Below, one piece after another: positions 26,030 through 34,761 of a stretch of 64,000 bases of DNA; within the stretch, counting starts at the first letter, position 1, and each line of letters starts with the position of its first letter. The notes under the pieces were generated by a model that ran no database searches, was not told the DNA's origin, and saw only the letters and a program-made list of their open reading frames with translations. The DNA is from Terripilifer ovatus (lineage in GTDB: Bacteria; Pseudomonadota; Alphaproteobacteria; Rhizobiales; Beijerinckiaceae). A program made the translations under genes and the position numbers. The stretch covers positions 1 to 64,000 of the forward strand of contig JARHVB010000005.1 of assembly GCA_029222685.1 (NCBI GenBank). Direction: 5' to 3'.

Positions 26030-27817
26030 TTATTCCCACGGGCGGCTGAGCCTGACCGCGGAATTGATCAAGCCCACCATCGAATAGGTCTGCGGAAAGT
26101 TTCCCCAAAGTTCTCCAGTCTTGGAATCCGCATCTTCCGACAGGAGACCGAACGAATTGCGCATGGCGAGCAATCGCTCGAAGCGGGCGATGGCCTGTTC
26201 CTTTCTGCCAATGGCGGCAAGAGCATCGACGTACCAGAAGCCACAGATCAGAAAGCCGTTCGTCATGTGTCCGAAATCGTCCCTGACCGCATAGCGCAAC
26301 AGCAGATCACCCAGACCCAAGGTCTTTCCAATGGCCTCGACGGTTGCGACATAACGGGGATCCTCAGGCGATACGAAGCCGATTTCGGCCAGCAAGAGCA
26401 AAGTCGCGTCGAGATCGCTCCCCTCGAACGTGGAGACGAAGACGCCGAGCTCGCGGTTGAATGCCCGCCGCTCGATCTCGGCGTGGATGGCATCGGCCTT
26501 TCTTTGCCAGTACTCACCGCGCTCATGGCGGCCGAGACGCCGGGCGATGCGTGCAAGCCTGTCGCAAGCGGCCCAGCACATGACGCTTGAGAAGGTATGG
26601 ACTTCCGCAATGGTTCTGAGTTCCCACGGTCCCGCATCCGGCTGGTCGAACACCTCGCTTGCGCGATTGCCGAGTTTCTCCAGGCTTTCGAACAGGGTTT
26701 CATTGCCGTGACGGACCAGTCGTTGATCGAAGAAGGCGTGCATGGATGCCAGGACGATGCTGCCGTAGACGTCGTTCTGGGTTTGGATATAGGCCCCGTT
26801 GCCCGTACGCACAGGGCCCATGCCGCGATATCCGGGCAGATGTTCGGCTATTCGCTCCTCCCGGTCGGCAAGGCGCGACACGCTGAAGAGCGGTGCGATG
26901 TCCTTGGCGCCGCGCGATCCTTCGTCGTCGACGATATCGGTAATATAACCGATATAGGTCTCCATCGTTTTCGTCGTTCCCAGCCGGTTGAGCGCCTGAA
27001 TGACGAAATAGGCGTCACGCATCCAGCAAAATCGATAGTCCCAGTTGCGGCCGCTCGACGGCGCTTCGGGGATCGATGTGGTGAGCGCCGCAACGATCGC
27101 TCCCGTCTCTTCGAAATGACAGAGTTTGAGAGTGATCGCCGAACGGATCACCGCATCCTGCCAATCGAAAGGAATGGAGAGGGAACGCACCCAATCCTGC
27201 CAATGGGCGACAGTCTTTTCCTGAAATTCCTGGCCCGTGGGCTCGATGCCGGAGCGAAGCGGCTCATCACTGCCGAAGAACAAGGCGATCGGACGATCCA
27301 CGACGAACGGCGTTGAGTCGAGAACATAAGCGACGGGCGCGTCCGTCGTCAGCCGCAGGCTTATGCTTGACCCAACGAAGCGCAGATGGCTGTTGCCGCG
27401 CGTGATCTCCGGATCTTCCGCACCCCAGTTGAATTTCGGCGTGACGCGGATTCTGATTCTCGGACGCCCCTTCAGCGGCCGAATGCGCCTGACGATCATG
27501 GGTGGACGGTAGATCCGATCGAACTGCACGAATCGTGGCGCGAAATCGCAGACTTCGACTGCATTGCCGTCGCCATCCGAAAGCACCGAAATCAGAACCG
27601 CCGTGTTGTCTATGTATTTCTGCTCGCAGGACTGAACATTCACCAGCTCGATCTCGAACGTGCCGCCGGCTTGCCCGGCATCCTCGCCCATCAGCAGATT
27701 GCAAAATACAGGATTGCCATCCAGGCGGGGAAAGCAGGACCACACCATTCGACATTGCCGGTCGATCAATGTTGCAATGGAACAATTGCCGATCACAGCA
27801 AGGTCGAGAGAGTGCAT
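26030..27817 (-). CDS. Glycoside hydrolase family 15 protein (trehalase/glucoamylase-like)
   Basis: 595-residue cytoplasmic GH15 protein. It has an N-terminal beta-sandwich (starting LDLAVIGNCSIATLID, with VWSCFPRLDGNPVF) and an alpha/alpha barrel containing NWDYRFCWMRDAYF, then GFWYVDALAAIGR and GNFPQTYSMVGLINSAV. GH15 members include bacterial trehalases and glucoamylases. It lies 15 bp upstream of otsA, so a role in breaking or remodelling trehalose-type sugars is plausible. No signal peptide is seen. The ATG at 27817 has AAAGGAG upstream. It is the first gene of the operon, so synthesis and possible degradation are co-expressed. Confidence 0.9.
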   Translation of the reverse strand: MHSLDLAVIGNCSIATLIDRQCRMVWSCFPRLDGNPVFCNLLMGEDAGQAGGTFEIELVNVQSCEQKYIDNTAVLISVLSDGDGNAVEVCDFAPRFVQFDRIYRPPMIVRRIRPLKGRPRIRIRVTPKFNWGAEDPEITRGNSHLRFVGSSISLRLTTDAPVAYVLDSTPFVVDRPIALFFGSDEPLRSGIEPTGQEFQEKTVAHWQDWVRSLSIPFDWQDAVIRSAITLKLCHFEETGAIVAALTTSIPEAPSSGRNWDYRFCWMRDAYFVIQALNRLGTTKTMETYIGYITDIVDDEGSRGAKDIAPLFSVSRLADREERIAEHLPGYRGMGPVRTGNGAYIQTQNDVYGSIVLASMHAFFDQRLVRHGNETLFESLEKLGNRASEVFDQPDAGPWELRTIAEVHTFSSVMCWAACDRLARIARRLGRHERGEYWQRKADAIHAEIERRAFNRELGVFVSTFEGSDLDATLLLLAEIGFVSPEDPRYVATVEAIGKTLGLGDLLLRYAVRDDFGHMTNGFLICGFWYVDALAAIGRKEQAIARFERLLAMRNSFGLLSEDADSKTGELWGNFPQTYSMVGLINSAVRLSRPWE

Positions 27818-28194
27818 AAATCAAATCTCCTTTCATCGTAGAGGTCGACGATATAGATAGCGCTCGTAAAGAGCGATATGGCGCGCCGATAATGTTGATT
27901 GCAGTCGAGGAGGGCGGCTGACGTTCAATTGCGTGTGACCTGGATTCAGACGGTCCCGACGCGGCAAGTCAAAATAATCAAACACAAGGATTGCCACGAC
28001 GGACCTGTTCACCGGCCATGGATTAAACATCTCAAAGTCGCAGAAGTTCCATCTGTGAGGAGAAATATGGCCGGCTGAAGACGATCCGGGCGGTCCCGAT
28101 AGCACAACGCGAAAGCACCTATAATGATGATTTTACAAGAATTAGAGGCGCCGAGGCCGCTCCAACGGCAGGAACATGCATACCTGCCTTGCCG
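27818..28194. other. Intergenic region upstream of the trehalose operon
   Basis: This 377 bp stretch contains the promoter region of the GH15-otsA-otsB operon and the 3' flank of the LysR gene. A candidate EcfG-type promoter is at 28026-28050 on the minus strand. An imperfect hairpin (ggcagg ... cctgcc) lies just after the LysR stop. No convincing gene is present. Confidence 0.45.
28026..28050 (-). promoter_or_regulatory. Candidate EcfG (general stress sigma factor) promoter of the trehalose operon
   Basis: Read on the minus strand, GGAAC (28050-28046) is followed after 16 nt by TGTT (28029-28026). The published alphaproteobacterial EcfG consensus is GGAAC-N16/17-CGTT, so three of the four -10 bases match. 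It lies about 200 bp upstream of the GH15 start. Trehalose synthesis genes are established members of EcfG/RpoE2 regulons in rhizobia. Confidence 0.45.
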
Positions 28195-29073
28195 TCATTT
28201 CGCGACGACGTCGTAGAAGGCGCGTTCCGCCTGGACGAGATTCCGCTCCCTATGTCGCAGGGCAAAGAATTTCCGCTTTGGCAGTGTGATATCGACCACG
28301 GCGAGTGTCCCGGCTCTGAGCGAATTCGCCACGACAAGCCTGGAGATCACCGCTACCCCCGCGCCCGCCTCGACGGCCGTCCGCACGGCCTCGTTCGACG
28401 GCAGTTCAAGCACGATATCCATGTCGCGCAAATCTATCCCTAAGGATTTAAGCGCAGCCTCGAAAATCGACCTTGTTCCGGATCCACGTTCGCGAAAGAC
28501 CCATTTCTGGCTCTTGAAATCGCGGATCGGGTTTGGCTTCGACCGCGTCCATGGATGTTGCGGCCCGACCACCAGGACAAGATCATCTTCAGCCACAGGC
28601 CGGATTGCGAGCGCCGGATTGTCGACCTCTCCCTCGACGAAACCGATATCGGCGACGCCCTCGTGCACGTGCGTCGCCACAGTCTCGGTATTGCCGATCT
28701 CCAGACTCACCTTGATGCCCGGATACAGCGATTGATAGCGGTGAATGATCTGCGGCAGCCAATAGTTGCCAACCGTCTGGCTGGCGGCTAGCGCCAGGGA
28801 GCCCCGTTTCATCCCGGCAAGGTCAGCCAACATTGATTCCGCCACCGAAGCACGCGCCAGCACCGCTCTTGCTTCGACAAGAAACAGCCGGCCGGCTTCG
28901 GTCAGGACAATGCCGCGCCCCACCCGATTGAACAGCTTTGTCGCATAGCGCGCCTCAAGCGCCGCGATGGCGGCGCTTGTCGCTGATTGCGTCAGGCTGA
29001 GCGCACGCGCAGCCTGCGTCACGTGCTCCCGTTCGGCAACAGCAACGAATATTCTCAACTGTTCAAGCGTCAT
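28195..29073 (-). CDS. LysR family transcriptional regulator (YeiE/CbbR-like)
   Basis: 292-residue LTTR. The N-terminal winged helix (MTLEQLRIFVAVAEREHVTQAARALSLTQSAT, cited in part) is followed by the linker helix and the periplasmic-binding-like effector domain (residues about 90-292). It lies 10 bp downstream of the YeiH-type exporter gene on the same strand. This YeiE/YeiH-like partnership suggests that it regulates its own operon. The effector may be a sulfur compound, but that is inference from family association. Confidence 0.92.
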   Translation of the reverse strand: MTLEQLRIFVAVAEREHVTQAARALSLTQSATSAAIAALEARYATKLFNRVGRGIVLTEAGRLFLVEARAVLARASVAESMLADLAGMKRGSLALAASQTVGNYWLPQIIHRYQSLYPGIKVSLEIGNTETVATHVHEGVADIGFVEGEVDNPALAIRPVAEDDLVLVVGPQHPWTRSKPNPIRDFKSQKWVFRERGSGTRSIFEAALKSLGIDLRDMDIVLELPSNEAVRTAVEAGAGVAVISRLVVANSLRAGTLAVVDITLPKRKFFALRHRERNLVQAERAFYDVVAK

Positions 29074-29083
29074 GCCACCTCGC

Positions 29084-30163
29084 TCATGCGATCATCTTCA
29101 CCAACGCCAGGCTGAAAGACGCGATGAAAAGAAAGGCCGCAAAGCCAAGCAGGAAAGGTCGAATGCCCTTGGCGCGCAATTTTGCCAGATCAGTTTCAAG
29201 CCCCATGGCAGCGAGCGCCATAGATAGGAGAAACGTCGTCGCGATAACGATCGTCGCCTTCACATCTGCAGGGATCGTTATCAGGCTGTTGACCACGATC
29301 ATCGCCAGAAAGCCAAAGACGAACCAGGGGATCGGCGCACTGGCCTGATTAGGCGCCGTGGCGTTGCCGCGGGCCCGCCGCGCTGCGATGAGACCAAGGA
29401 CAATCACCACCGGCGCAAGCATGGCGACTCTTGTCAGCTTCGAGACCGTGCCGAATTCTCCGGCGTCCTGGCCGCCCTGAAAGGCTGCCGCCACGACCTG
29501 CGCAATCTCGTGGATCGATGCGCCCGTCCACAATCCATAGGCATGAGCATTGAGATGCAGTAGGCCCGGCAACAATGGATAGATGAACATGGCCATCGAT
29601 CCGAAAATCGTCACGCACGCGACGGCATAAGCGACGTCTTCGTCCTTCGCGCCGGTAACCGTATTGGTCGCGATGACCGCGGAGGCGCCGCAAATCGACG
29701 TACCTGCGGCAATCAATTGGGTGAGCCTGCGGTCGACGCCAAGGACGCGCCCGAACCAGGTCGTGAACATAAACGTACAGACAAGGGTGAGCACGATTGC
29801 GCCAAGGCCCATAACGCCGACCGCCATCGCCTGCTGGACGGTCAACTGCAATCCCAGCAGAATGATTGCGAAACGAAGCACCCGGCGCAGCGCGAAGGTG
29901 ACGCCGGCTTTCGCGGCAACCGGCGTCCCGACGATATTCTGCATGCCGATCCCGACGGTGATCGCCAGAATCATCGGACTGAAAATGGAAAGACCCGGCG
30001 CGTAACGCAAACCAAAGCCGGCTGCGGCTATGGCGCCGGTCAGCATCAAACCCGACCAAATGCCGACCGCCCACCCACGGCGGCGGTTTTGCCCGAGATC
30101 GGGCTTCGGATATGCGATCGTTTGGGTGGCCGGCTCGGCATTCGTGCCTTCACATGAATTCAT
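29084..30163 (-). CDS. YeiH/UPF0324 family putative sulfate exporter
   Basis: 359-residue polytopic inner-membrane protein with about 10 hydrophobic helices. Conserved family segments include [33 protein letters not shown], and [18 protein letters not shown]. Family members are annotated as putative sulfate exporters (TauZ in taurine-degrading alphaproteobacteria). The ATG at 30163 has AGGAGG upstream. It is the first gene of a two-gene unit with the LysR gene. The transported ion has not been shown for most members. Confidence 0.88.
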   Translation of the reverse strand: MNSCEGTNAEPATQTIAYPKPDLGQNRRRGWAVGIWSGLMLTGAIAAAGFGLRYAPGLSIFSPMILAITVGIGMQNIVGTPVAAKAGVTFALRRVLRFAIILLGLQLTVQQAMAVGVMGLGAIVLTLVCTFMFTTWFGRVLGVDRRLTQLIAAGTSICGASAVIATNTVTGAKDEDVAYAVACVTIFGSMAMFIYPLLPGLLHLNAHAYGLWTGASIHEIAQVVAAAFQGGQDAGEFGTVSKLTRVAMLAPVVIVLGLIAARRARGNATAPNQASAPIPWFVFGFLAMIVVNSLITIPADVKATIVIATTFLLSMALAAMGLETDLAKLRAKGIRPFLLGFAAFLFIASFSLALVKMIA

Positions 30164-30221
30164 TGACCGGGCCCTCCTGGCCCGGCCGTCAATTGCAGCG
30201 ATCGATCAATCATTCAAACAG

Positions 30222-30235
30222 ATAATTCTAATTAT
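30222..30235. promoter_or_regulatory. AT-rich palindrome upstream of the YeiH-type gene
   Basis: A perfect inverted repeat (ataatt, ct, aattat) lies in an AT-rich patch 60 bp upstream of the exporter start and within a 151 bp gap. It could be a LysR operator for the adjacent regulator or part of the promoter. Confidence 0.35.
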
Positions 30236-30314
30236 ATCGTTCGCTAATTTAGATTAATTTATTGTGAGCCCTGGAATAAGACCGCGAAACTTCAGGCCCA
30301 TTCTGATGGAAGGA

Positions 30315-31367
30315 TCACGCCGCCATACGATAGGAAGCAGTAGCCGCACGGCGCAGTTCCTTAAAGGAAATCAGCCGCTGACTGGATTCATCCCAAAGCG
30401 CCAGACGCACGCAGCCCAGGCTTTGCAACAGCGTCAGGCGGCCGCGCTTTCGCAGTTCCGGGAAATCGCGCAGAACTTCCTGCAATCGATAGTAAGGAAT
30501 GCGGCTCGACAGGTGATGCACATGGTGCACGCCGATATTTGCTGTGAACCAGTTCAGCACTTTCGGCAGATCGTAATAGGAGCTGCCGCGCAGCGCCATT
30601 TCATGCGCGTTCCAACCCTGGTTCCTCACCCAATGGGTGTCTTCGAACTGATGCTGGATGTAGAAAAGCCACACGCCGATAGCCGCGCCCACCAGCACGA
30701 TCGGCAGGTGGATCAGCAGAAACGGCACGAAGCCAATCGTCCAAATCATCAGTCCTGCAAAAGCGGCGACGGCGAGGTTAGTCGCCATCGTGCTCACCCA
30801 TGGCGTCCATCCCTTGCGCATGAAGCCGATCGGAAGCCGGCTCTGCAGCACAAAGAGATAGACCGGACCAAGGCCGAACATCACCGCCGGATGGCGATAA
30901 AGACGATACCGGAACCGGCCCCACGCTGAACGCGCAACATATTCGGCAACCGTCAGCGTATCGACATCGCCGACGCCGCGATTGTCGAGATTGCCGGCAG
31001 TTGCATGATGAATGGCGTGCCCCCGCCGCCAATGGTCGTAAGGCATCAAGGTCAGCACGCCGATGACGCGACCGACCCAGTCATTGCCGGTTCTGTTGGG
31101 GAAGAAAGAGCCGTGTCCGCAATCGTGCTGGATCATGAACAGGCGGACCAGAAGACCGGCCGCCGGTAAAACCAGCAAGGCGTAAAGCCAGAAATAGCCG
31201 AAGTGCAACGTCACGAACATCAGGAACCACGCCGATGCGAACGGCATCATCGTGATCGCCAGTTCAAGGACACCGCGCGTCGAATTGGGCTGGCGATAAG
31301 GGCCGAGCTTGCGCGCCCACGTCCCGACGTCGGCCATCGACGTCTGGCATGAATCTTTCATTGGCAT
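30315..31367 (-). CDS. Membrane fatty acid desaturase
   Basis: 350-residue integral-membrane di-iron desaturase. The three histidine boxes are present: HDCGHGSFF, HAIHHATAGN (preceded by WRRGH) and GVHHVHHLSS. Hydrophobic pairs of helices flank them. It probably introduces a double bond into membrane acyl chains (delta-12/omega-3-like family), though the position cannot be assigned. The start is the ATG at 31367, with AAGG upstream; the frame remains open further upstream but without family similarity. It is monocistronic. Confidence 0.9.
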   Translation of the reverse strand: MPMKDSCQTSMADVGTWARKLGPYRQPNSTRGVLELAITMMPFASAWFLMFVTLHFGYFWLYALLVLPAAGLLVRLFMIQHDCGHGSFFPNRTGNDWVGRVIGVLTLMPYDHWRRGHAIHHATAGNLDNRGVGDVDTLTVAEYVARSAWGRFRYRLYRHPAVMFGLGPVYLFVLQSRLPIGFMRKGWTPWVSTMATNLAVAAFAGLMIWTIGFVPFLLIHLPIVLVGAAIGVWLFYIQHQFEDTHWVRNQGWNAHEMALRGSSYYDLPKVLNWFTANIGVHHVHHLSSRIPYYRLQEVLRDFPELRKRGRLTLLQSLGCVRLALWDESSQRLISFKELRRAATASYRMAA

Positions 31368-31754
31368 CGTTCTACCTTCTCGCGCGGCTGCGTTCGCTTC
31401 GAGCGGCATACGGCCAGCGAACAATGTTGAGATCAGAGGGCATGCAAAAGAAAAGCGCCAAAAAGACGCTCCAAACAAGAACAAACTAAGTTTCCATCAG
31501 ATCCCTAGCCCATTGCAGCTTTATAAGAAAGGGCTCGGGGATGCGACGTACTGGCAGGCAGCCTGACCAAGAAGACGCGATAATCTGCCCCTGCACGTGC
31601 CGCGGCCTCTGTCTTGATCTTTCCTGGCTTTTCAACGCACGGCGACTATGCTGAACCTCCTTAAGCGATACCCTGAGCATGGCTGGGCCAGCTTGATGAT
31701 TTTCACTAAGCAGCAAAGGTGGCGAGAACGGCTACCGGGAAACGGAAAACCGTC
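31368..31754. other. Intergenic region between desaturase gene and DUF1488 remnant
   Basis: This 387 bp stretch should contain the desaturase promoter. Short open frames exist on both strands (for example 31486-31716 minus), but none shows a domain, a good ribosome site or plausible composition. I see no strong repeat here. Confidence 0.4.
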
Positions 31755-32068
31755 ATGGCTATCGCTTTCCCCAATGCCAGCCGCCCCTTCGACATCACCC
31801 GCGGAGCTGTATGCTTTTGGGGCTATGACTCGGCGTTCGAATTCACATTCTACGTCGACGCCGATGCCCTGCATCGTCTCGGCCCGCAAAGCACCAGCGA
31901 TGAAGCGTCGTTGTTGCGCACGTTCGATGCAAACGCACATGCATCGAATCCGTAGCAGGAGCGGTTTATGCTCGCGGGCCGCATCTGAGTTCCGATAGCG
32001 CCTCAACATTCGATGACGCAGGTCACACCGCTCCGTCGCGCCGGTCCATTCAAGGAACGGCGCAATGA
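31755..32068 (+). pseudogene. DUF1488 family gene disrupted by a -1 frameshift
   Basis: The first frame (ATG at 31755) encodes MAIAFPNASRPFDITRGAV, then FWGYDSAFEFTFYVD and DEASLLRTFDA, a clear DUF1488 N-terminal two thirds, and stops at about 31953. In another frame from about 31934 the sequence reads RTCIESVAGAVYARG, which is the DUF1488 C-terminal helix (compare the usual I..VA..VYARG). A single missing base near 31932 would join the two. The gene is therefore a recent pseudogene or contains a sequencing error. DUF1488 proteins are small and uncharacterised. Confidence 0.65.
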
Positions 32069-32096
32069 ATCCTTGGCAGCAGAACTTCCGCGGCTC

Positions 32097-32411
32097 TCAG
32101 TTATGCCGGCGGCGCATCACCATCTGGGCAACCGATGCACAGATGGCGGCGGCAACAACCGCCGCCGCCATGCCGATACCGAGATAGGGTTGATACGGTC
32201 CCGAGACCTGCAGGTAGTTCGTCACCATGATAATCGCCGCAATGCCCGCGATCACCAGGGCATAATTGCGAACCTGCTCGCAGTTGCCGCGCAGCGATTC
32301 GGTGGCCCGTTGCTGCGTCGACCTCTTGTCTGATATTTCCGCGAGCCGCTCCGCTTCCTGGTAGTTCTCACCGAGCAGTTGCTTCTTGTCAGCTTCGGAT
32401 AGTTGAGCCAT
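32097..32411 (-). CDS. Small two-helix membrane protein of unknown function
   Basis: 104-residue protein. A hydrophilic helical N terminus (MAQLSEADKKQLLGENYQEA) is followed by two predicted membrane helices (about residues 49-66 and 75-98) and a basic end (MRRRHN). I do not recognise a family. The ATG at 32411 follows GGAGGGAGGG, an unusually strong ribosome site, which makes the gene credible. It is divergent from the HpxZ/AtzH-like gene. Confidence 0.7.
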   Translation of the reverse strand: MAQLSEADKKQLLGENYQEAERLAEISDKRSTQQRATESLRGNCEQVRNYALVIAGIAAIIMVTNYLQVSGPYQPYLGIGMAAAVVAAAICASVAQMVMRRRHN

Positions 32412-32661
32412 CTGGCCCTCCCTCCCGCCATCCCCGTAGCGGGACATCGATCTTACGCCGAAGCCTTCGAATTGGCTCGATAATAATTGCGGGGCTCGAC
32501 GATGCTGATTTTGCCGCGATAAGTAGCTGCATATGCATAGAAAGAGCGGCAAGTAAGGCGCCCCTCGCATCGCGAGGATCGGGTGATGGCTTCCTGGGTC
32601 GGGCATGAAACTTGTATCGATCCCGAGCAAGCCGCCTTTGATGCCAATCCGAGAGCCGATC

Positions 32662-33042
32662 ATGATCGAGGAAACCAATCATCCCGATGTCGTCGCTGAA
32701 GTTAAGACTGCCTTCCAGCGCTACAACGAGGCCATTGAAACCGGCGATGTGGACACCCTGAACGCGCTGTTCTGGAACTCGCCGCTGACGGTTCGCTTCG
32801 GACCGACCGAACATCTCTTCGGTTATGGAGAAATTTCCACTTTCCGCGCCGGTACCTGGAAGCGGGGGCCGGCACGCGTGATCGAGCGTCTCGCCATCAC
32901 GGCGCTCGGCAAAGACGTCGCCACGACCAATGCTCTATTCCGTCTCGCCAACGGCAAGATCACCCGTCAATCGCAGACCTGGGCGCGCGTGCCGGAAGGC
33001 TGGCGCATCGTCGCGGCGCATGTCAGCCCGTTTCCGGGTTGA
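32662..33042 (+). CDS. HpxZ/AtzH-like (DUF3225) NTF2-fold protein
   Basis: 126-residue SnoaL/NTF2-like protein. Matching family segments are HPDVVAEVKTAFQRYNEAI, LFWNSPLTVRFG, and SQTWARVPEGWRIVAAHVS. Relatives include HpxZ, linked to oxalurate/purine catabolism, and AtzH of the cyanuric acid pathway. The ATG at 32662 is chosen because homology starts there. It lies 0.6 kb before the binding-protein and adenine-deaminase cluster, so a link to N-rich heterocycle or ureide breakdown is attractive but unproven. Confidence 0.85.
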   Translation: MIEETNHPDVVAEVKTAFQRYNEAIETGDVDTLNALFWNSPLTVRFGPTEHLFGYGEISTFRAGTWKRGPARVIERLAITALGKDVATTNALFRLANGKITRQSQTWARVPEGWRIVAAHVSPFPG

Positions 33043-33061
33043 AGGGCGTTCCCTAAGCTCG

Positions 33062-33433
33062 TCAAATTGCGATCCAGTAGGGAGAGGTCTGGTAATAGTC
33101 GTGGATGCTCTTTTCATAAGCGGGATCGCCCCATTTGGGCGTCTCGTCGCGCCCATAGGTTGGTGCCTTCTCGAGTTGCTCGATGGTCAGCCCAACGACA
33201 TAGCCGCCTTGCCGCGTGTCGTATTTCAGGCTCGCCCACGGCAGCGGATGGTAGCGTTCGCCGATCGATAGAAAGCCGCCAAACGACATGATCGCATAGG
33301 CTATCTTGCCGCTCTTCTTGTCGATCATGACATCGTAGATTTCGCCTAGCCGGTCGCCATTCGTATTATAGACATCCGTGCCTTTCACCTTGCCTGCAGA
33401 GATCAGCGCGGTGGTTTCATCAAGCGCTTCCAT
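33062..33433 (-). CDS. PRC-barrel domain protein
   Basis: 123-residue soluble protein with one PRC-barrel (about residues 12-90: GTDVYNTNGDRLGEIYDVMID, IMSFGGFLSIGERYHPLPW). The aromatic C-terminal tail includes YYQTSPYW. Stand-alone PRC-barrel proteins of this type are abundant in rhizobia and often stress-associated, without a defined function. It starts at the ATG at 33433 and ends convergently 20 bp from the HpxZ-like gene. Confidence 0.88.
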   Translation of the reverse strand: MEALDETTALISAGKVKGTDVYNTNGDRLGEIYDVMIDKKSGKIAYAIMSFGGFLSIGERYHPLPWASLKYDTRQGGYVVGLTIEQLEKAPTYGRDETPKWGDPAYEKSIHDYYQTSPYWIAI

Positions 33434-33650
33434 CGTCAACTCCTCAGGTTTACAGAGATAAGCAGGCCGTTTCCAGCTTGAAACGGCCGCAGTCGCGGAG
33501 TCAATGCAAGCACCGGGCGAATGGTTGCAGCCCGGCTGCCGCCCCCATTTGCGTCGCGGCAAACCGCGGACTAGTTTGCCCGCGACCCGCCCGAGAATCC
33601 GGCCCGTCCGTGCCGGAGCAGGGCGCATTTGCGTGAGCGAGGGAGAGCAT

Positions 33651-34628
33651 ATGTTTTACAGGATCATCGCCGTTGCAGCCGTGCTGGCCGCCGGCCTGTC
33701 GGCGCAGGAAGCCGGCGCCCAGGAGAAGTCTGGTGGGCAAGAAAAGCTTAGGCTGGCCATCGGCCAGCGTGGCAACTGGGACACATCAATACCGGAACTC
33801 GGCACCCAAAAGGGCATCTTCAAGAAGCATGGCCTTGAGCTTGAAATGCTGTATACGCAGGGCAGCGGCGAAACCATCCAGGCCGTCATTTCCGGCTCGG
33901 CCGATATCGGCCTCGCGGCCGGACATACCGGCGCAATGGCCGCCTTCGACAAGGGTGCACCGGTCCGCCCGATCAGCAATTCGATGACGGGCGCGGACGA
34001 TCTTTACTGGTACGTGCCGGCGAATTCGCCGATCAAGGCGATTCAGGATGCCGGCGGCAAGACCATCTCCTATTCGACCCGCGGATCCTCGACAAACATC
34101 GCCGTTCTCGGCTTCATCAATTACTTCAAGGTCGACATGAAGCCGACCCCGGTCGGCGGCCCGGCTTCTTCCTTCGCCCAGACCATGTCCGGCCAGGTTG
34201 ATATCGGCTGGTCCTCGGCGCCGCTCAACCTGCAGGACGTGAAGAGCGGGCGCATCCGCATTCTCGTCCGCCAGTCGCAGGTACCGAAATATGAGAACAT
34301 GACCGTCCGCGTCAACATCTCGAACCTGCAGACGATCCAGACCCGCAAGGCTGCGCTCGAGAAATTCTATGCCGCCTATGCCGAGACGCTCGACTGGATG
34401 TATTCCGATCCCGACGCCCTGAAGCGCTGGTCCGACTGGACGCAGACGCCGCTCGATGTGGCGACCGGCATGCGCGACGAATTCTTCCCCAAGAAGAACC
34501 TGCTGCTTGAGCGTCTTTCGGGGATCGACGACACCATGGCCGACGCCGTTGAAATGAAGTTCCTTCCAAAGCCCCTGGAAAAGGACAAGCTGACGGAATT
34601 CTACAAGGACTATTACAAGAAGCCTTGA
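33651..34628 (+). CDS. ABC transporter substrate-binding protein (SsuA/NMT1-like), orphan
   Basis: 325-residue periplasmic binding protein. A Sec signal peptide (MFYRIIAVAAVLAAGLSAQ, cleavage near AGA) precedes the NMT1/SsuA-type core: LRLAIGQRGNWDTSIPELG, GIFKKHGLELEMLYTQGSGE, and GSADIGLAAG. The fold and length fit receptors for sulfonates, nitrate-like ions, taurine or pyrimidines. The ATG at 33651 has GGGAG upstream. No permease adjoins; the nearest unpaired ABC machinery is at 39782-41430 on the same strand. Confidence 0.9.
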   Translation: MFYRIIAVAAVLAAGLSAQEAGAQEKSGGQEKLRLAIGQRGNWDTSIPELGTQKGIFKKHGLELEMLYTQGSGETIQAVISGSADIGLAAGHTGAMAAFDKGAPVRPISNSMTGADDLYWYVPANSPIKAIQDAGGKTISYSTRGSSTNIAVLGFINYFKVDMKPTPVGGPASSFAQTMSGQVDIGWSSAPLNLQDVKSGRIRILVRQSQVPKYENMTVRVNISNLQTIQTRKAALEKFYAAYAETLDWMYSDPDALKRWSDWTQTPLDVATGMRDEFFPKKNLLLERLSGIDDTMADAVEMKFLPKPLEKDKLTEFYKDYYKKP

Positions 34629-34646
34629 AAGACGGTCGCAGCGAAT

Positions 34647-34682
34647 GTCATTCCCGCTCGCGCTTCGCGCGTCGGGGATGAC
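34647..34682. repeat. Short gtcattcccg-type hairpin repeat
   Basis: Arms gtcattcccg and cggggatgac enclose a GC-rich centre (gctcgcgc/gcgcg). It lies just after the first binding-protein stop and may terminate transcription. A related degenerate copy is at 50753-50790. Confidence 0.7.
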
Positions 34683-34714
34683 AGCGCGCCGGCCCTAGTC
34701 TCCCTGTCACACTC

Positions 34715-34730
34715 TGGCACCCGACTTGCT
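34715..34730 (+). promoter_or_regulatory. Sigma-54 promoter of the second NMT1/THI5-like gene
   Basis: TGGCAC-ccgac-TTGCT matches the -24/-12 consensus TGGCAC-N5-TTGCW at every informative base with exact spacing. The predicted transcription start is near 34741, about 20 nt before the ATG at 34762 and just ahead of the ribosome site. This implies RpoN-dependent, probably nitrogen-responsive, expression. No enhancer-binding protein gene is in the window. Confidence 0.75.
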
Positions 34731-34732
34731 TT

Positions 34733-34755
34733 GCCTCCGCTAATGAAACGGAGGC
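34733..34755 (+). promoter_or_regulatory. Hairpin covering the Shine-Dalgarno sequence
   Basis: GCCTCCG (34733-34739) can pair with CGGAGGC (34749-34755), closing a 9-nt loop. The 3' arm contains the GGAGG ribosome site of the gene starting at 34762. A transcript from the sigma-54 promoter would start inside the loop and lack the 5' arm. A read-through transcript from upstream would contain the full hairpin. Confidence 0.55.
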
Positions 34756-34761
34756 TGATCA

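Noticed and set aside
27842-28105. Short minus-strand open frame in the trehalose promoter region
   Set aside because: No ribosome site, domain or hydrophobic pattern is present, and it overlaps the likely promoter.
31486-31716. Short minus-strand open frame upstream of the desaturase gene
   Set aside because: Composition is random-like and there is no start signal; it probably lies in the desaturase leader or promoter.
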